Program-made: the position numbers and the translations under genes
Assembly (NCBI GenBank): GCA_013397935.1
Contig: VZRN01000686.1
Span: forward strand, 40,958-104,957
From: Dasyornis broadbenti
Taxonomy: Eukaryota > Chordata > Aves > Passeriformes > Dasyornithidae
Length of the DNA stretch: 64,000 nucleotides
Direction of reading: 5' to 3'
Part shown: in pieces, positions 12,551 to 22,655 of the stretch
How positions within the stretch are numbered: the first letter of the stretch is position 1
How the letters are laid out: each line of letters opens with the position of its first letter
Notes under the pieces: model-generated
What the model was told of the DNA's origin: nothing
Databases searched by the model: none
What the model saw: only the letters and a program-made list of their open reading frames with translations

Positions 12551-14197
12551 CATCTCCAACAAAGCCCTCAAAAGCAGATTAAGATTTTAATTTCAGGACA
12601 TAACTGGACAAATTTTTAAACATTGCCTGTTCTCACCTAAACAGCAAAGGCTTTAACCCAAACTTCCATACCTGTCGTTCACACGTGTCAGTGGAGGCAC
12701 AGCAAAGAGAAACGTCTGAATTCAAGACCTCACAGATCTGTTTCTGGAATGCACTTTCAAGCGATTTCAAAGGAATGTTTAAGTATTTCAGTTTCAGAAC
12801 CGAAGTGAAAAACAGAAGACTCTGAAACGGTGTAATTAACTGCACCAAGAGAAAAGTAAAATATTCCTCGTTAAGGTACTGCAGCAGAGCAAGGGCTTGG
12901 TCTGGATTCCAGAAGAACCATGGAACTATGGAATGGTTTGGGGTAACAGAGTTTCCCCCTTTGACTCCTCTCTGGCTTTGTGTGCCAGAGGGTGGAATGG
13001 GTGAATCCCTCTCCTTTGGCAGCCTTGGGAATGAGGAATTTCCAGAGATCAGGACATTAAGATTCCTCCAACCATCGCTGGTCTCCTGATCTTCGACAAT
13101 CCCTTGTTTTGAGCATGACCAGCCCTCAGCCGGGAGACAAAAATAACTGAAATAACTAAAATAACAAATAACTCCTGCACGAGAAAACCAGCAGGACGTT
13201 CCTGTCGCCTCCTTCTCCACAGGCTCACTGCCCAGTTTTCCCCTTTAGGGAGGAGATTTGATTTATAACAGTCACAGAAGGCCCCTCTCCTTTGAAGGAA
13301 ACGCGTTCCTGGTTGACATCAGAGCAAGTTACTTCACCTGAGAACTCGATCAGTTTTTCCAGGAGATGGTAGACTTACAAAGACGAAGGTAAGGGTCTTA
13401 AACTTAAAACCAACAACAAACTTAGCGAGGAACCAACTTCTAAATCCACTATTGACTTTTCTGGCCTGTCTCATTTCCGTTCCTTCTCCCCTGCAGTTTA
13501 CATTTGGCCATGGGAAGGTGTTTTGAACATCTTCCACACCTTTCAGACAACCTGGCTTTTCACACGTGGTGCTGGCTTTGGCGTCAGACATCCAATCATG
13601 TTGGTTTATTGTTTTTCCATGCTTCCGGTTTCAAATCTGCATTCTCAACCTGTTACAGTGAGCATAAGCTGAAGCCTTGGCAAATTGTTGCCTTTAATAT
13701 TCCAAATGAGCTTTGTCGCTCCAGGATTTGTGTGCAGGAGCTCCATGGAAGCAGTTTACAAGCTCTAGCACATCGGCAATTAGCACTTAAAGGTCACTGC
13801 TCAATGCTTCCTTGCCTGCCAGAGCGAGTTCAAAGCCTGCACGAGACATGTTCATCTCGTCATTAATAAAGTCATGATCGGAACTTTTCACTGGTGAGTG
13901 AGAGGTTTTAGAAATCCCGTTCAGACTGAAGTTGGATTTTCCTCTTCAGCATTTTCTGGACAGACACTGAAGGAGCATCTCACCTGATTTTTTCACTGTG
14001 GAAATGTTGTTTTCCTTCCCAGCCAGAAGCAGCCCATTTGTTCAAAGTGATCCTTGCAGCCCGTCTACAAAATCCCAGCAGTGGGACAGGTTTTGGCTGT
14101 GCTTGCGCCCCGGTGTTTTCATCACGGACTGAGTGAACCTCAAAGACGCTGAGGAAAGGTGAAATCAGACATTTTAATAGCCAGACATCAGGCTGTG

Positions 14198-14213
14198 TTA
14201 ATTAATTAATTAA
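14198..14213. repeat. TTAA tandem palindrome, 16 bp
   Basis: Four TTAA units form a perfect 16-bp self-complementary palindrome. TTAA is the target of piggyBac-type insertion and TAAT is a homeodomain core. Nothing further supports either role. Confidence 0.8.
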
Positions 14214-15902
14214 CTGGTGGATTCTCAAAGTGTCAACACAACGATTCAAAAATTTGCTGTCCCTAGCTGGGATTCACCTGGTTGTGGTCATTTTCTTCTT
14301 CAGGACAAATTTCTTTCCTTGTTTCCACCTCTGTTTCTGATAGTGAAGGACTCTGTCAGTCCCTGGCAAAATCTCAAGGAAAATCAACTTCCCAGAAACT
14401 TCTCTCCCACTGGTTCCCTGCTCAAAGCACTTTCCGCATTCTGCTTGATTTCCATGGGATACGAACTCCCACAGGCAAAGGTCTGGATCAGTTCAGTCCT
14501 GCAGGAATTATACCCCTCCTCAAGTTCTTTGTGCACCCAGACCCTGCCTGTGCGTTTCTGCTGCAGAAAATCCCATCTCCAGGAATCCCATGGTATCTCT
14601 GTTCCAGAATGTTCTGGTTTTCCCTGTTTCTGGTGTTTTTGGGGCCATGGTCATGCAGAGCCCTCAGCTCTGGCTCCAAGGATCTGCAAGGATCTTTCTG
14701 TGGACACTGGAATTTGTGATGCCCCATTTCCCAGCTGGAAGGGACCCACCTGCTCCGACCTCCCTGCTCAAGCTCCCCAGGCTGCTCTCTGTGGTTTCTG
14801 AATGTGCAATTCTGCTTTTCTGGACGATCCCAGTGTCGCATTTCAACCCACAGTGAACGTTTCCTCATCAAACTCACAGCTCCAAACCTTTAAAACCCTT
14901 GTCAAACACATTTGTTGGTGTTTTATCAACAAGATTTCAGTCAGGACCACGGAGAGATCCTGATGGAAATGGAGATTTGCCTCCGTCTGTGTGAAAAACC
15001 ATCTCAGAGCTCCCACTCGAATGTTTCTGCATCCTGTCTTCAAATGCAGGGAGCTTTCTGGGTTCCTTTCAGCGTTCCTCACCTTCTCCAGGCTTGTCCA
15101 GCCATCACTTGGCAGATTCAGTTCTTGGCTTACCATCTGAATTCAGGGAAACGTGGCTCGGCAAGTTATGTTCTAATCTGGGCCAAGTTGCCGATGGAAG
15201 CGGAAGCTCACCCAGATCTCTAACCAGATCTTTCCTACCACGAGGGAACGTTCACTCCTGGGTGAAATTTGTCAGGATCTGAAAAAAAATGCTGCCTGGA
15301 AATGAACTTGAATGTCGGAATGATGAAGTTCCTCGCAGCATTCCTCCTGAACAGGCAGAAAATATCCTTTACCTGAGGAGCTTCTCGCCTGGATTAATGC
15401 CAGATATGATGTGGAGTAGCTTCCGTGTCTTAGCTGATACCGAAATCAGCAAAGCTTTGCAGTGAATGAACGTCTGTTCCTTTTATTAAAAATTAAATAA
15501 ATAAACAGAAGACGTCCCCAAAGTCAGATATCATCATTACAAGTTTTTTCTTGCGCGGTCTCATCTTTTCAGGGCTGTTGCACTTTCTTTTTATTATTTC
15601 TCATTTTAACCACCTGCCTTGTTTCCACTTCTGTTTAATTGCAAATTGTTTTCCAGAGAGTTTTCCTGCGAGGATTCCACGGTTGGTTTTGGCTGTATCG
15701 ACAAGGAAGCATTCAGCTGTAATTCACTCCAAATTACAGTAAAATAAAGAGTATGAACCAGCAGTGACACAGACACTTCTCTGGAGGCCTGTAAGAAATG
15801 GAAAGGCTGCGTCATTACTCATCTCCTTGATAAAAACAACAAATGCAAGTTAAAAATTCAAGAGGTTTAACAGCACTTCCCTGTGCAGAGCTGGAACAGG
15901 AA

Positions 15903-16124
15903 AAATTTTATAGGTATAAAATAGATAAATACATGAAATATATGAAATATATAAAAGTAATAATATATTGATAATGTATGAGAAAGTTTCTATGTTTTAT
16001 ATATAATATGCAATTGTATTTATTTATATAATTATTTTATATATATTATAAATATAAACTAAATATAAAATACAAACATATATAATAAATATAAAATATA
16101 TATTATAAATGTAAATATAAAATT
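15903..16124. repeat. AT-rich low-complexity tract, about 220 bp
   Basis: The segment is almost entirely A and T, built from degenerate tataaat and aaatata words with many short palindromes. It has only scattered G and C. It is stop-rich in all frames. Strand-opening or cruciform behaviour would be expected from composition but is inferred. Confidence 0.9.
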
Positions 16125-16639
16125 TCCATCGAAGGTGTGTTATTATCTCCCAAGTTGGCCATTGCGGGCTTTCTCCTTCACAGCAGCTACCCCAGGCCTA
16201 ATGTCTGCTCCTGCTTAACTCTTCCACATAACCCATGGGAATTCCCAGGTTTAGATGTCGTGTATTAAAAATTCCAGCCTGCCAGGAGAGAAGCATGTCT
16301 GTGGTGTTGTTTCACAAATTAATTTCTTCAGACTTTACAGGAGGGTGAGAGGATAAACATGCAACCTCACGGGATAAAGGGGATTTTTCACTTATTTTAG
16401 GGATGGTCCTTTGTTCTGCCCCAAAGCAAGCCAGATTTAGGTAAAAAATTCCTAACAGCACCTTCAGTTCGATTCACAGCTGGGTAATATCAAAGAATAA
16501 ACAGTGTTTTCAGTGGTTTTGGAGATTTTTAGATTCTCAGGGGAAGCAGAACTTTGTCCACTTGGTCTTCGCTTGAGTCCTGACGGGTGCTGTTGAGATG
16601 TAAAGTAAAACCTACAGATGCCATGAGGAAAAAAGGGAA

Positions 16640-16695
16640 GAAACTCCCAGAAAAGCACGGGAACGGGTAAGAAACTTCCAGGAAAGCACTGGAAC
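16640..16695. repeat. Imperfect 25-bp tandem duplication, spacing 31 bp
   Basis: Positions 16640-16664 and 16671-16695 align with three mismatches over 25 bp (gaaactcccag.../gaaacttccag...). The second copy overlaps the 5' boundary of the CR1 copy that follows. It may be a local duplication that included the insertion edge. Confidence 0.6.
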
Positions 16696-16789
16696 AGTCT
16701 CCCCAGGGAATGGTCATGGCCTCAGTCCTGAAAGAGCCTGAGGAGTCAATGCTCGGAGGCACAGGGTGGGATTGATGATGATGATGATG

Positions 16790-16823
<34 letters not shown>

Positions 16824-16880
16824 CGACGATGATCCTTTTGGGTCCCCTTCAGCTCAGAATATTCCATGACTCTGTGATTC
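16685..16880 (+). mobile_element. CR1 LINE 3' end interrupted by a (GAT)n microsatellite
   Basis: Sense CR1 blocks 'ggaacagtctccccaggga', 'tggtcatggcc', 'ggaggcacagggtgggatt' and 'ggtccccttcagctcagaat' appear in order. The copy ends with octamers attccatg (16861-16868) and actctgtg (16869-16876). The part that should read 'gttggggtgtcctgtgcagg' and on to 'gatgatcc' is replaced by about 60 bp of GAT repeats. A minus-strand frame through it encodes polyhistidine and is not a gene. Confidence 0.85.
16773..16832. repeat. (GAT)n microsatellite, about 20 units
   Basis: Near-pure GAT/ATG triplets with two kinds of interruption (gag, gac). The tract lies inside the CR1 copy at 16685-16880. It probably expanded from the native 'gatgatcc' motif of the element. 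Confidence 0.95.
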
Positions 16881-17586
16881 ATATCCACGCTCAATGCTCT
16901 CCCCTTGCCTAAGATTTCCCTTGCTATTTGATCCTTGTGGGTAAAATTTTTGGCCCTTCGCCTTTCTCCTGCTGCCTCCCATCACCCGATTATCGATGCC
17001 AGTGACAGAAATTCACGCGGTTAAACACTGCAGGAGGGCAGAAATGTGGGGCTGAACATCCAGGAGCCCAGGCCGCGTGTTACATTTGTTGAACTACAAT
17101 CTAAAAACCCAACGACGAAGAACAGGAGTAATTGAAATAATTCCTCCAACATCTTTTCGTGGATCTGCGAAATCCTCTGCAGCGGGAGGTCGGGGAGTCA
17201 AACGGTGCAGCTGAATTTCTGAAATGGCTGGATAATTTTACGATTTGATGCATAACTCTGGTAGTTAAAACTCTTGGGTTTATAGCACGGACTGCACCAG
17301 GAGGAATTTTTTATACCCACCTTGCTCCTGCACAATCAGCCAAATTTATTAGGAATTTTATGGCTGAAGACAGCCCTGATCTGCCTCCAAGATCCAACAA
17401 ACCAGATTCTCCTGGCCTGTTCCCATATCCCATGTGCCTCCACTGGGCTCTTTCCAGGAATTCCGTGGTTCTTGTGAGCTGGGGAGCCCTGGAGTGGAGC
17501 CAGAACTCCAGATGTGGCCTCGTCTCTCAGAAATTCAGCCAGGGGTAACTTTCCACATGGCTCAATGCGTGCTCCAACAGGAGAAT

Positions 17587-17783
17587 CTCCCTGTCCCTCC
17601 AGCTGCTCCTGTCTCTCCAGCTGCTCCTGTCTCTTCAGATGTTCCTGCTTTTCCAGCTGTTCCCCATCTCCAGCTGTCCCTTCCTCCCCAGCTGTTCCCC
17701 ATCTCCAGCTGTTCCCCCATCTCCAGCTGTCCCTCCCTCCCCAGCTGTTCCCCATCTCCAGCTGTTCTCCCTCTCCAGCTGTG
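17587..17783. repeat. Minisatellite, about 11 copies of an 18-bp unit
   Basis: Units of 17-19 bp built on 'ctccagctgttcccc' repeat without gaps. The first four are regular 18-mers (ctgtctctccagctgctc type). Later units carry 'cccatctccagctg' and 'cctccccagctg' variants. Because 18 is a multiple of three, frames stay open across it on both strands. This explains the Pro/Ser/Cys-rich and Gln/Glu/Trp-rich translations. Pyrimidine dominates the + strand. Confidence 0.9.
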
Positions 17784-20040
17784 CCTGGGCTCCTCCTGGA
17801 CCTCCTGAGGTCGTGTCCAGCCCCCTGGTCCTGCCCAGCTCCCCTGTCCGACACCCCTGCCCAAGAATTTATCGTTTGCTCCTCTTGTGGCCGGAGCATT
17901 TCACTCGGTTTCATCCTCCTCGTTAATAAAGGCGTTAAACGCCACATGAACGGGCTGAGTTTTGGCTTTCCCAGATCCACGCCAGCATGGGAGATTCCCA
18001 AGCAGATGGCTGAACAAATGAAGATCCCAAAGGCAGCCAAAAATCCTAAATGACAGAAATATTGTCAAGCACTGGGGGGAAAGTACTGTATGTGCATAAA
18101 TAAGTTCTGTGTATTGGCAACTGGGCAAGCAGAAGGAATAAATAATTAACCAGGCATCTCACAGTGATGATTTTTGGACATGAGGTCCCTCAGAGACCTT
18201 TCAATGGGACCTTTGGGGCAGAATCCCTTCTCAAATGCCCATCTTTACAAACCCCTCCTTTTCCAAGAGAAGGAACAGCCGCTAGGTAATAATAACAGAG
18301 TGCGTACAACAGGTAGCAGCTCTTCTTGCTGGAAAGTCGATTTTCAAGGGCATGACGTAACAATGAGTGGGTCTGGATTTGGGGTTTTCCTGAGGGGTTA
18401 AATATTGATTGCCGGTTTATAGCTGCGTGCTCGTTAGACAGCAGCCTTGCACTCAGCCACAATTCATTGTGAAGCCTCTTTTGTGCATAAAAATCGGGGC
18501 TGCTTTGAGAGGCAATGGGACAAACGGGACATTGTAGGCGCTGTGTCTCCGTGGGATCTTCCCAGCATGAAATCCGGGAATCTCAGCTGCAGGCCAGGCC
18601 GCAACATCCATCCTATTGTTGCTTTTATTGGCATGGGAACAACAGGATTGCATAACAGGCTGCAGGAAAGGCTGGCTTAGCCCAGGGTTGCTCAGGTGTC
18701 AATGAGTAAAGGGAAACCTGCAGTGACACCAAACCTTTCCTAAACCCAGGAGTAATCCTTGATTTATTCCCAGATATACTCCTCAATTTTTAAGCTAGAC
18801 GTGCTTGAAAACTGTATCCTTTTTATTGCTCTAAATTCCATATCTGCAGAAGAATCTTTACATATTAAAATAACTTACTGGTTAATTGCAAATAACTTGT
18901 TTTAATTGTTTGAAACTTATTGCTCTCTAATGATTTTGTTATTGAATTATTTTAATCTCCTCTTTTACCTTTCCTTCCCCTGCTCTGCTTATGGAGCCGC
19001 CACCCCAGCTCTGTAACTCTCCACAGGAAGGCAGTGCCTCGCTTTCCTGAAGCAGAACTGGTGATGGCAGGATTCCTCTGAAGGCATTCCCGTTGGAATA
19101 TCTGAGAAAGGAATCACGGCTGGAGCCTCTGCAGTTCCTCTGCCGAGCCTTTCCAAGGCCGTCATCGTTTCTGTCTTCGGACTTTGGAACTTCCTGCTTC
19201 TCTTGTGGTCCCCAAACCATTCGAAATCCTCTGTTCTGGTTTCAGTTCATCACTTCCTTCTGGAAAAGGGAAAAAGCAGGATTAAGGAAAGCTGGATGGC
19301 CAAGGCCAGCGTGTTGGGTGTTTCTGTAGGTCTTGTGGAACGACATAAACGTCACGGAGTTGTTACTGTATTCCCTGTATTTCCCGAAGATTTTTAGGTC
19401 ACTGGAGGAGCCAGCAAAAGGATCTGACTACAGAAAATCAATCCTTCAGGCCCTCGGTGTGAGCAGCCCTGAGACAGGAGCTAAAGAAGACAAGTGGGGT
19501 GTCTGTAGTGCGGTGTTCCCTCAAAACCCTCTGGTTCTGGGCTGTCCCCAAAATCCGAGGGATTACAGTCCCGGGACTCATGGATCCAGGCTTGGTCACG
19601 CTGGTAGAATTCCATTGAAGCACCCCGATTTCCCCTCTCTGCTTCAGACTGTACAGCACACATGTGCCAGGAAATACAGAGAGCTAACATTTTTGTCTCC
19701 TAATAATGATTTCGGATTTTTTTTTTCTTTTTCCTAACTTCAGGAAGATTAATAAGATTCTTTTCGGGCTTCTTTTTTCCTGACTGAGTTAGTGGAATGA
19801 CTTATACGTCTCCAGCAGAGATCCATGGATTTAAAAACTGCCTGGAACACTGTGCCATCGCTATTCCTGTCGCTGAAGTTTGCTTGTCCTTTATTTTGCA
19901 GAGGGCTGCGATTGCTCGATTTTGTTGGGGAAAGCAATTACCGTTTGAAAGGAAAACCAGGTAATTTTCTTTTCTCCGCGAAAGCTCTGCTTCATTTTGC
20001 TGTATCCTTGGGGCTACAGAGAGAAGCTGCCGAATAGAGA

Positions 20041-20560
20041 CCCAAACGAGCTGCACGCGGCGAGAGAAAAACGCAAACCGCGTTTTCAGAGGCCCGCTTG
20101 TGGGATTTCCCTCAGCAAGTAACCAAAGTTGAAGCTCACGATATCAAATGGACAATAAAATGCAATGACTCCAATCGCTGTGATATCACAGAGGCACTGA
20201 GTGGGCAGGGACCCACAAGGGTCGTCAGAGTGCAGCTCTGATCTGCACAGGAGCACTGAGACCTCTGAAGCGGCGCTGATGCTCGAGCCCGAGCCGAGGC
20301 CATCGATCACGGGCCTTGGATCCCACGTCTGGGGCACAAAGCGCGTTTCTTGCCCGAACACGCAGCGTAACGAGCCCGCTCCGCTACAGCCACGCAGCAG
20401 AGGCGCGCTTTTGCCTCCGGCGTGGCTTAACTTCCTCACGGAAGCTCAAAGTTAAAGAGCCAATTTGGAATTCACGAAGAGAGTGATAGGAAATAACCAT
20501 CAGTCTCTAAGCAGGAGCGCCGAGGAGGGCCGTGTCGCGGGTGGTCGCTTCTCCCCAGAG
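20041..20560. promoter_or_regulatory. CpG-rich segment, possible orphan CpG island
   Basis: By my hand count about 40 CpG occur in 520 bp, with 23 in 20221-20460, where GC is near 60 percent and CpG is at about its expected frequency. The surrounding kilobases are clearly CpG-poor. No CR1 or tandem structure explains it. CpG islands mark promoters and some enhancers in vertebrates. Here there is no recognised first exon, so 'promoter' is inference. A 117-codon minus-strand frame (20086-20439) and an 84-codon plus-strand frame cross it without a known domain. Confidence 0.45.
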
Positions 20561-22121
20561 CAGGAGCCAAAGGTTATTGCTATTTGTTATTGGAACAACT
20601 TGGTATTTGTTTGGAAAGGTCAAGTAACAGCGCTGGCCTCTGGAATAGAAATTGGAACAGAGCTGGAAAGGAGTGTTATTCCTAGAGTAAGTGATTTACA
20701 TTAAGCTACAAAAATGTCTGTCTGCAACCTCTGGATCCTTTCTGTTGCAAGGGAAAACAACCACGCTGAAAGCCAAAATCTATTAGATAAAGAGAGAGTA
20801 ACAAATATTTGTTTTCTCGTACTGTGGAGTGTGCTGCCCTGACCTGATGGAGTGAAAATCACTCAGCACAACTCCTGCCTCCATAAATCTGTTTACTTCA
20901 GCTTGAAGGAAATTCTTTATTTCTATAAACAAGACTGAACAGAAAATTGTTTTAGGCACCTAAATTGTGTTTGCTCAGAATGCTTTGCTTCCGAGGAGCC
21001 TGTTGATATCAGCCTGAGTCCTGAATTTTCTTGAAATCAAACCCTTCAGTGTCTCAGTCTGAGCAGCTGGAATTAAATACCCCAAACCATTTTGAGTGTG
21101 TTGCCTCAGGTTTCGCCTGTTTGTTCGCTGCCGCTTCTCCCTTTGCTTTTCTCGGTGATGGAATATTCACCGCTTTCTGTAATCAGCTTTTTCTCCGGTC
21201 TCGGCTAAAATGTTTGGAAATCAGGCTCAGAGCTGTCTGGCACACTGAGGGGTTGGTGAAAGAGCCATAATCACCTTCAGTGTCTCTCCTAGGCTGGAGG
21301 AAGATGTCAGAAGTCATTTGCTGTTACAGTAGAATAAAATTGTTTTCTTTTCAGTAAATTTAAAACGTCAACTTGGGATGTTAATTGGAATATTCCTCTG
21401 CCTGGTACCTAACATTTTTGAGGCAGAGAACAAGAAAAATACCAATTTAAGCCCTGGGTAGACACAAATTTGAGAATATTAGGGAGTTTTAGCTTTCCAT
21501 TTATTCTTTAGAACACACTACAACGTTGAGGAGCAAATTAATTCCTGCAAAGCTGGGAGATCTTTCTTAAAAATAACGATTTGCTTCATAGCAGAAGCAA
21601 ATCGGAGGAAAAACACCAGAGAATCCAGCAAATGTGCATCCAAAAATCCCATTCCCTGCTCTGTGAGTGTTGCTGTCCATTAATCTGTAAAAATCCAAAA
21701 GGCTCTGCTCCCTGCCAGTCTTTGCTTTTCCTTTTTGCCCTCAGAGAAAGGAGGGATGTAAGGGAATGGCGAGGCGCTCGGATTAAAGCACAGGGGGGTC
21801 CTTCTGCCTTGCCCGTGACGTTTCTCTTTGGGTTCATCTTTTTTCCATGGCTCTGAGAAGGAGTTAAGAGCAGCAGGTCCCTCACACAGAGCAGACGACA
21901 CAGAATAAATTCAACTCTCGGAGCTCTGGGGAAGCACACAGAACGTCCGGCACGCCTGGGAGTGAAAGGTCACCTCAAGGGACATTTCCTGCTCGTAACC
22001 TCAGCCACTAAACCAGAAGTTTCTTTCTCTTTTTCAACTTTTCTCTCTAGATTTTCATATATGTGAACAGAAATTACTTTCTAACTAAAGCAAAAGCTTC
22101 TCCCTTTTTTTTTCTTTTCCG

Positions 22122-22280
22122 CAGAACCACAGAATATCCTGTGTGGGAAGGGGCACGCAAGGATCATCAAGTCCGGCTCCTGGCCCTGTAAAAAACCATC
22201 AAGCTGCCCTTTCCTGGAGGTATCTGACCTGCCTTTCCCAATGCCATCCCACAGTGAATGTTTTCCCTGAGCCCAGCCCA
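22122..22280 (-). mobile_element. CR1 LINE 3' fragment, about 160 bp
   Basis: Antisense blocks 'aaccacagaatatcctgtgt', 'ggaaggggcacgcaaggatc' and 'catcaagtccggctcctggc' match the CR1 subfamily that ends in 'ccaactcaggatattct'. The part beyond about 22200 is weaker, so the 5' limit is uncertain. Confidence 0.8.
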
Positions 22281-22550
22281 TTTAGGATCCTGTAATTAGT
22301 TCAGCCGTTTGATCACCTTTTCTGTTCCCTCTGACAACCCAACAACCTCCTAGTGCTGATCTTTTTTTCTCCTACTGGAAACAAAGGATAATTCAACTCT
22401 GAAAACTCGCCCTTAAAAGAGTTGAAACTCCCTGTGCAAGCCTGATTTTGGTGAGGCTTTTGTAGTTGTGAAAGCATTTCACGTTTATACAGAGCTGGAA
22501 GTGCCCAAAAGCACTTTATAAACTTAAAGACGAGCGCAGGTATTTAAATA
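22281..22550. other. Spacer between two CR1 fragments
   Basis: There is no recognisable gene. The first 80 bp may still be diverged CR1 sequence. Confidence 0.4.
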
Positions 22551-22655
22551 AAGCCCATGGGCAGGGACACCTTCCACCATCCCAGCCTTCTTCCAGCCTC
22601 ATCCAGCCTGGCCTTGGACACCTCCAGGGATCCAGGGGCAGCCACAGCTTCTCTT
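22551..22655 (-). mobile_element. CR1 LINE internal 3' fragment, about 105 bp
   Basis: It contains 'cccatgggcagggacacc', 'ccagcctggccttggacacc', 'gatccaggggcagccacagc' and 'ttctc'. It lacks the tail-proximal block 'ggtttgggttggaaggg', so both ends are missing. It carries the 'ggacac' and 'gccacagc' diagnostic bases, as at 1258. Confidence 0.85.

Larger units (their letters stand above)
10963..16684. other. 5.7 kb of unique and AT-rich non-coding sequence
   Basis: No gene is recognised. Minus-strand 195 codons at 12633-13220 and plus-strand 194 codons at 14217-14801 are the longest frames, but they match no family I know and overlap frames on the other strand. Simple repeats inside (12455, 12533, 14198, 15903) are listed separately. 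A phrase like 'agctggaagggaccca' at about 14737 resembles CR1 but has no supporting flanks. Confidence 0.5.
16881..22121. other. 5.2 kb of non-coding sequence with a minisatellite and a CpG-rich segment
   Basis: Apart from the minisatellite at 17587-17783 and the CpG-rich segment at 20041-20560 I see no named feature. The longest frame of the window (minus, 17336-18040, 234 codons) owes its length to the minisatellite. It starts with a hydrophobic stretch that resembles a signal peptide but has no recognisable domain. I do not call it a gene. Confidence 0.5.

Noticed and set aside
12633..13220. 195-codon minus-strand frame
   Set aside because: There is no domain, no conserved composition and no splice context that I can defend. 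A phrase like 'ggaatggtttggggtaac' near 12930 hints at CR1 but lacks the following blocks.
14735..14755. 'agctggaagggaccca', similar to a CR1 tail-proximal block
   Set aside because: There is no octamer tail upstream and no CR1 sequence downstream.
16529..16894. Polyhistidine-encoding frame
   Set aside because: It is the translation of the (GAT)n microsatellite inside a CR1 copy.
17336..18040. 234-codon minus-strand frame with a signal-peptide-like start
   Set aside because: Its length comes from the 18-bp minisatellite, equally long frames lie on the opposite strand, and no known domain is visible. It is not called a gene.
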